A DNA stretch of 7,842 nt. Source: an uncultured Porphyromonas sp. Its GTDB lineage: Bacteria; Bacteroidota; Bacteroidia; Bacteroidales; Porphyromonadaceae. The DNA is taken from positions 1 through 7,842 of the forward strand of contig URKO01000042.1 of the NCBI GenBank assembly GCA_900548415.1, given 5' to 3'. The translations under genes were made by a program, and so were the position numbers. This document shows positions 5,182 through 7,842 of this stretch, piece by piece; within the stretch, counting starts at the first letter, position 1; every line of letters starts with the position of its first letter. Below the pieces are notes generated by a model, which worked only from the letters and a program-made list of their open reading frames with translations, had not been told where the DNA came from and made no database searches.

Positions 5182-7731
5182 ATGAAACGAGACTTATTAC
5201 GACTCCTTGCGATGCTCCCGCTTTGGGTGCTCGCGACGCTCTACACGACCGCTCAGCAGCCAGCGGCAGCTCCGTCAGCTACGACGGATCAACCAGACAC
5301 CCTCACCATCATACCGCTACAGGTGCAGCAGTATCGGGTGATGATGCCGTTTATATCGGATAGTCTCGATGTACAGGGCAAGGCGTACGACGCTACCGAC
5401 CTGCTCAAGCCGGTGAACCATATCAAGCTGAGCCACGCGCATGGCACCCTGCCCGTTGCGAAGGAGGGTGTCGTCACGCTGCGCACCGCCGAGGATGCGA
5501 TCACGACTTATGCCGTCCGCCTGCGCACGCCGAGCTACGAGCAGGCGACGCTACAGATAGAGGCGTCGGTACCCTTTGTCTTAGCCCTCGATGGTGCCAA
5601 GCTCTCGTCTGCTACGCAGTATCAGAGCGAGCTAAAGCCTGCTTCGCCTGCGTCACTCACGCTGACGCCTGGACGGTCGCACCTGCTCTCATTGCAACTA
5701 CTCACCAAGGGAGGCGAGCCAGCGCAGTATCGTATGAAGCTTATCCCCGCCAAGGCTGACAGCCAGATAGAGCTACGTCACGACGATAAGGAGTACTTGA
5801 GTCTAGAGTATATGATGACAGGCCGCAACCTTTACTCAGTCTCAGTGTCGCCGACGGGTCGCTACACGCTCCTCATAGAGCGCGAGACGACTGCTCTGAA
5901 GAGCAATTACCGCACCTATCTGTACCAAGGGGACAAGCTCCTCTCCACGCTAAGCGAGGAGTACCGCTTCGCCAGCTGGATGCCCAAAGAGGACAAGCTC
6001 TACCGCACGCTCACGACAGATGATGGTCGGCAGTTGATCAGCTACGATCCCAAGACGCAGGAGGAGCGTATCATAGCGGAGCAGATCCCCACAGGTTCCT
6101 TCTTTATACTCCCTGACGGCAAGCAGTTGCTCTACACCATCGAGGAGGAGGGCCCCGCGCGAGGCAAGATCACTGAGCAGGTACTGGGACGCTATGACCG
6201 TATGGCAGACTTTCGCAAGCGCACCTTCCTAGCCCTATACGACCTCGAGAGCGGTCGTTATCAGCCGCTCACCTTCGGCCATCGCTCTACCTATCTACAT
6301 GATGTCAGTCCCGACGCTCGTGAGATCATCTTGAGCAGTTCGGAGGATATCACTGAGATCCCCTTCTCTCAGAGCAACTTCTATACGATGAACCTAGAGA
6401 CGCTAGAGGTCAAGACACTCTTTACCCAGGAGCGCTCTATCTCGTCGATCTCCTACACGTCGCAGCCTCATGTGCTACTCATACAGGGTGATGCGAATGC
6501 TTTCGGTGGAATCGGGCGCAATCTGCCTGAGGGGATGATCACCAATACGTACGATGGTCAGCTCTTCCTCTATGACCGCCAGAGTCAGCAGGCGACGCCC
6601 CTGACTAAGGATTTTGACCCTGCCATCAAGCGGGTCAAGGTCAGCACGGTCCGGCCTGTCGCTTACTTTACAGCGGAAAACAAAGATCGCATCTCCCTCT
6701 ACCGCCTCGATCTCACACGCAAGCAGATCGAGCAGGTGGCTACGACGGAAGACCTCGTGCGTTCCTTTGACATCAGCGATGACGCTAGTCAGCTCGCCTA
6801 TTATGGGCAGAGTGCGATGAATGCGGATCGCTTCTATACGCTCAGAGGAAAGCGTGAGACGCTCCTCTACGACCTTGCTAAGACCAAGATGCAGGATCTA
6901 GAGCTGGGCACCATGAGCGACTGGGTACACACGATGCCCAATGGCGACAAGGTGGAGGGACGCTACTACCTGCCGCCTCACTTTGACGCTACGAAGCAGT
7001 ACCCGATGATCGTCTATTATTATGGAGGTACCTCGCCGACGACACGCTTCTTCGAGGGCTCTTACTCACTGCCGATGTATGCAGCGCAGGGCTACGTGGT
7101 CCTCACACTCAACCCGAGCGGTACCACCGGCTTCGGTCAGGAGTATGCGGCTCGCCACGTCAATGCGTGGGGCAAGGTAACGGCCGACGAGATCGTGGCT
7201 GCGACGAAGCAGTTTTGCCAAGAGCACCCCTATGTCAATGCGAAGAAGATCGGCTGTATGGGTGCTAGCTACGGAGGCTTTATGACGCAGTACCTGCAGA
7301 CGATCACCGACATCTTTGCCGCAGCGATCAGCCATGCGGGCATCAGTGCGCTCTCCTCCTACTGGGGCGAGGGTACCTGGGGCATCGGCTATAGTACGGT
7401 GGCGAGCTACAACAGCTATCCGTGGAATAATCCTCAGCTCTACACGGAGCAGAGTCCGCTCTTCCATGCCGACAAGATCCACACGCCTCTTCTGCTGATC
7501 CACGGCACGGCCGATACGAACGTCCCCATCGGCGAGAGCATCCAGATGTACAACGCTCTGAAGATCCTAGGTCGTGAGGTAGCCTTTGTCAAGGTGCATG
7601 GCGAAGATCATATCATCACGGCTCCTGAGAAGAAGATCGAGTGGACTAATACGCTCTTTGCGTGGTTCCAGAAGTGGCTCAAAGACGACCCCACCTGGTG
7701 GGATGCTCGCTATCCGGAGGCACACCTCTAG
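5182..7731 (+). CDS. Secreted S9-family (prolyl oligopeptidase type) serine peptidase
   Basis: An 849-residue exported serine peptidase of family S9. The signal peptide (core 5-20) probably ends at Ala24-Gln25 (YTTAQQ), followed by a low-complexity Ala/Pro/Thr linker to about 40. Residues 45-195 form an extra N-terminal beta-rich region, 200-560 fit a beta-propeller (for example SVSVSPTGRYTLLIE, DVSPDAREIILSSSED and FDISDDASQLAYYG), and 600-835 the alpha/beta-hydrolase domain. The triad is visible: Ser696 in GASYGG, Asp778 in HGTADTNVP and His810 in GEDH. YYYGG at 612-616 occupies the usual oxyanion-side segment. Such enzymes usually remove di- or tripeptides or cut short oligopeptides in the periplasm, feeding peptide-fermenting metabolism; the exact specificity (DPP-like, acylpeptidyl or oligopeptidase) cannot be read from the sequence. 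At 849 residues it is longer than the approximately 700-residue core enzymes because of the N-terminal region. No lipobox is present. It is divergent from the fimbrial cluster and has its own promoter. Confidence 0.9.
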   Translation: MKRDLLRLLAMLPLWVLATLYTTAQQPAAAPSATTDQPDTLTIIPLQVQQYRVMMPFISDSLDVQGKAYDATDLLKPVNHIKLSHAHGTLPVAKEGVVTLRTAEDAITTYAVRLRTPSYEQATLQIEASVPFVLALDGAKLSSATQYQSELKPASPASLTLTPGRSHLLSLQLLTKGGEPAQYRMKLIPAKADSQIELRHDDKEYLSLEYMMTGRNLYSVSVSPTGRYTLLIERETTALKSNYRTYLYQGDKLLSTLSEEYRFASWMPKEDKLYRTLTTDDGRQLISYDPKTQEERIIAEQIPTGSFFILPDGKQLLYTIEEEGPARGKITEQVLGRYDRMADFRKRTFLALYDLESGRYQPLTFGHRSTYLHDVSPDAREIILSSSEDITEIPFSQSNFYTMNLETLEVKTLFTQERSISSISYTSQPHVLLIQGDANAFGGIGRNLPEGMITNTYDGQLFLYDRQSQQATPLTKDFDPAIKRVKVSTVRPVAYFTAENKDRISLYRLDLTRKQIEQVATTEDLVRSFDISDDASQLAYYGQSAMNADRFYTLRGKRETLLYDLAKTKMQDLELGTMSDWVHTMPNGDKVEGRYYLPPHFDATKQYPMIVYYYGGTSPTTRFFEGSYSLPMYAAQGYVVLTLNPSGTTGFGQEYAARHVNAWGKVTADEIVAATKQFCQEHPYVNAKKIGCMGASYGGFMTQYLQTITDIFAAAISHAGISALSSYWGEGTWGIGYSTVASYNSYPWNNPQLYTEQSPLFHADKIHTPLLLIHGTADTNVPIGESIQMYNALKILGREVAFVKVHGEDHIITAPEKKIEWTNTLFAWFQKWLKDDPTWWDARYPEAHL

Positions 7732-7794
7732 TTGTTCGGAAAAATCAACGTCAGCTCGTTACAATAATTTAGAGCCGACTACATATTAAGACGA

Positions 7795-7807
7795 CCCCGT
7801 GTCGGGG
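7795..7807 (+). terminator. Short GC hairpin downstream of the peptidase gene
   Basis: CCCCG and CGGGG pair around TGT, 63 bases after the stop codon. The stem is only five pairs and is followed by AAAAG rather than T residues, so termination in the plus direction is doubtful. It is the only clear stem found in the 111 bases after the gene. Confidence 0.3.
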
Positions 7808-7817
7808 AAAAGTGATT

Positions 7818-7827
7818 TCCACGTGGA
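7818..7827. other. CACGTG-centred 10-bp palindrome at the right edge
   Basis: TCCACGTGGA is a perfect palindrome in AT-rich surroundings, 86 bases after the peptidase stop. It may be part of an intergenic repeat or a regulatory site for a gene beyond the window; only one copy is seen here. Confidence 0.3.
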
Positions 7828-7842
7828 TATTTCAAAATCTCC

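Noticed and set aside
7066..7503. 145-codon open frame on the minus strand inside the S9 peptidase gene
   Set aside because: It lies entirely opposite the catalytic domain with intact triad motifs, its protein has no recognisable domain, and no promoter or leader is seen.
1..7842. CRISPR array, tRNA, rRNA, insertion sequence or phage gene
   Set aside because: No spaced identical repeats of CRISPR size, no cloverleaf or rRNA-like sequence, and no transposase or integrase motifs were seen; the tandem 14-mers have no spacers.

Overview
The window looks like a chromosomal segment of a Bacteroidota bacterium of the Porphyromonas lineage. The main reason is a minus-strand gene whose product reads as a full-length relative of P. 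gingivalis FimA: it shares the lipoprotein start, an Arg processing site at about residue 44-46, the IAKKQSN block, the RNNKYEISLKITGPGTN block and the C-terminal QNVVW strand. Supporting signs are the TAnnTTTG-type -7 boxes, A-rich leaders without Shine-Dalgarno sequences, and signal peptides ending Ala-Gln. The sequence is close to but clearly diverged from P. gingivalis, so another Porphyromonas species is the best guess.

Layout. Positions 1-4756 hold five minus-strand genes forming one fimbrial cluster. Read in transcription order they are a DUF3575 outer-membrane protein (4756-4175), a DUF3868/OmpA/TPR protein (4141-2687), fimA (2625-1438), a FimB/Mfa2-family lipoprotein anchor (1230-277) and the first 78 codons of a further fimbrial lipoprotein that runs off the left edge (236-1). 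This matches the P. gingivalis order fimX-pgmA-fimA-fimB-fimC. The proteins would work together: the subunits are exported as lipoproteins, FimA is trimmed by an Arg-specific protease and polymerises by strand exchange, the FimB-like protein anchors and limits the fibre, and the two upstream products are envelope-located accessory proteins.

A 425-base divergent region (4757-5181) separates the fimbrial cluster from a plus-strand gene at 5182-7731, a secreted S9-family serine peptidase with an intact Ser-Asp-His triad. This region holds candidate promoters for both directions, an 11-bp direct repeat with exact 21-bp periodicity upstream of the fimbrial promoter, a triple 14-bp tandem repeat and a small inverted repeat. 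The last 111 bases hold a short GC hairpin and a CACGTG-centred palindrome but no gene.

The less ordinary signals are regulatory. Two poly-C tracts share flanking bases (CTCA-Cn-ATTT), one in the leader of the first gene and one just before fimB. The second lies in a potential G-quadruplex on the template strand. A 13/14-bp hairpin sits directly behind fimA, and 21-bp-spaced direct repeats occur before both the cluster and fimA. Together these suggest transcriptional activation, attenuation and possibly phase variation of the fimbriae. These functions are inferences from sequence pattern only.
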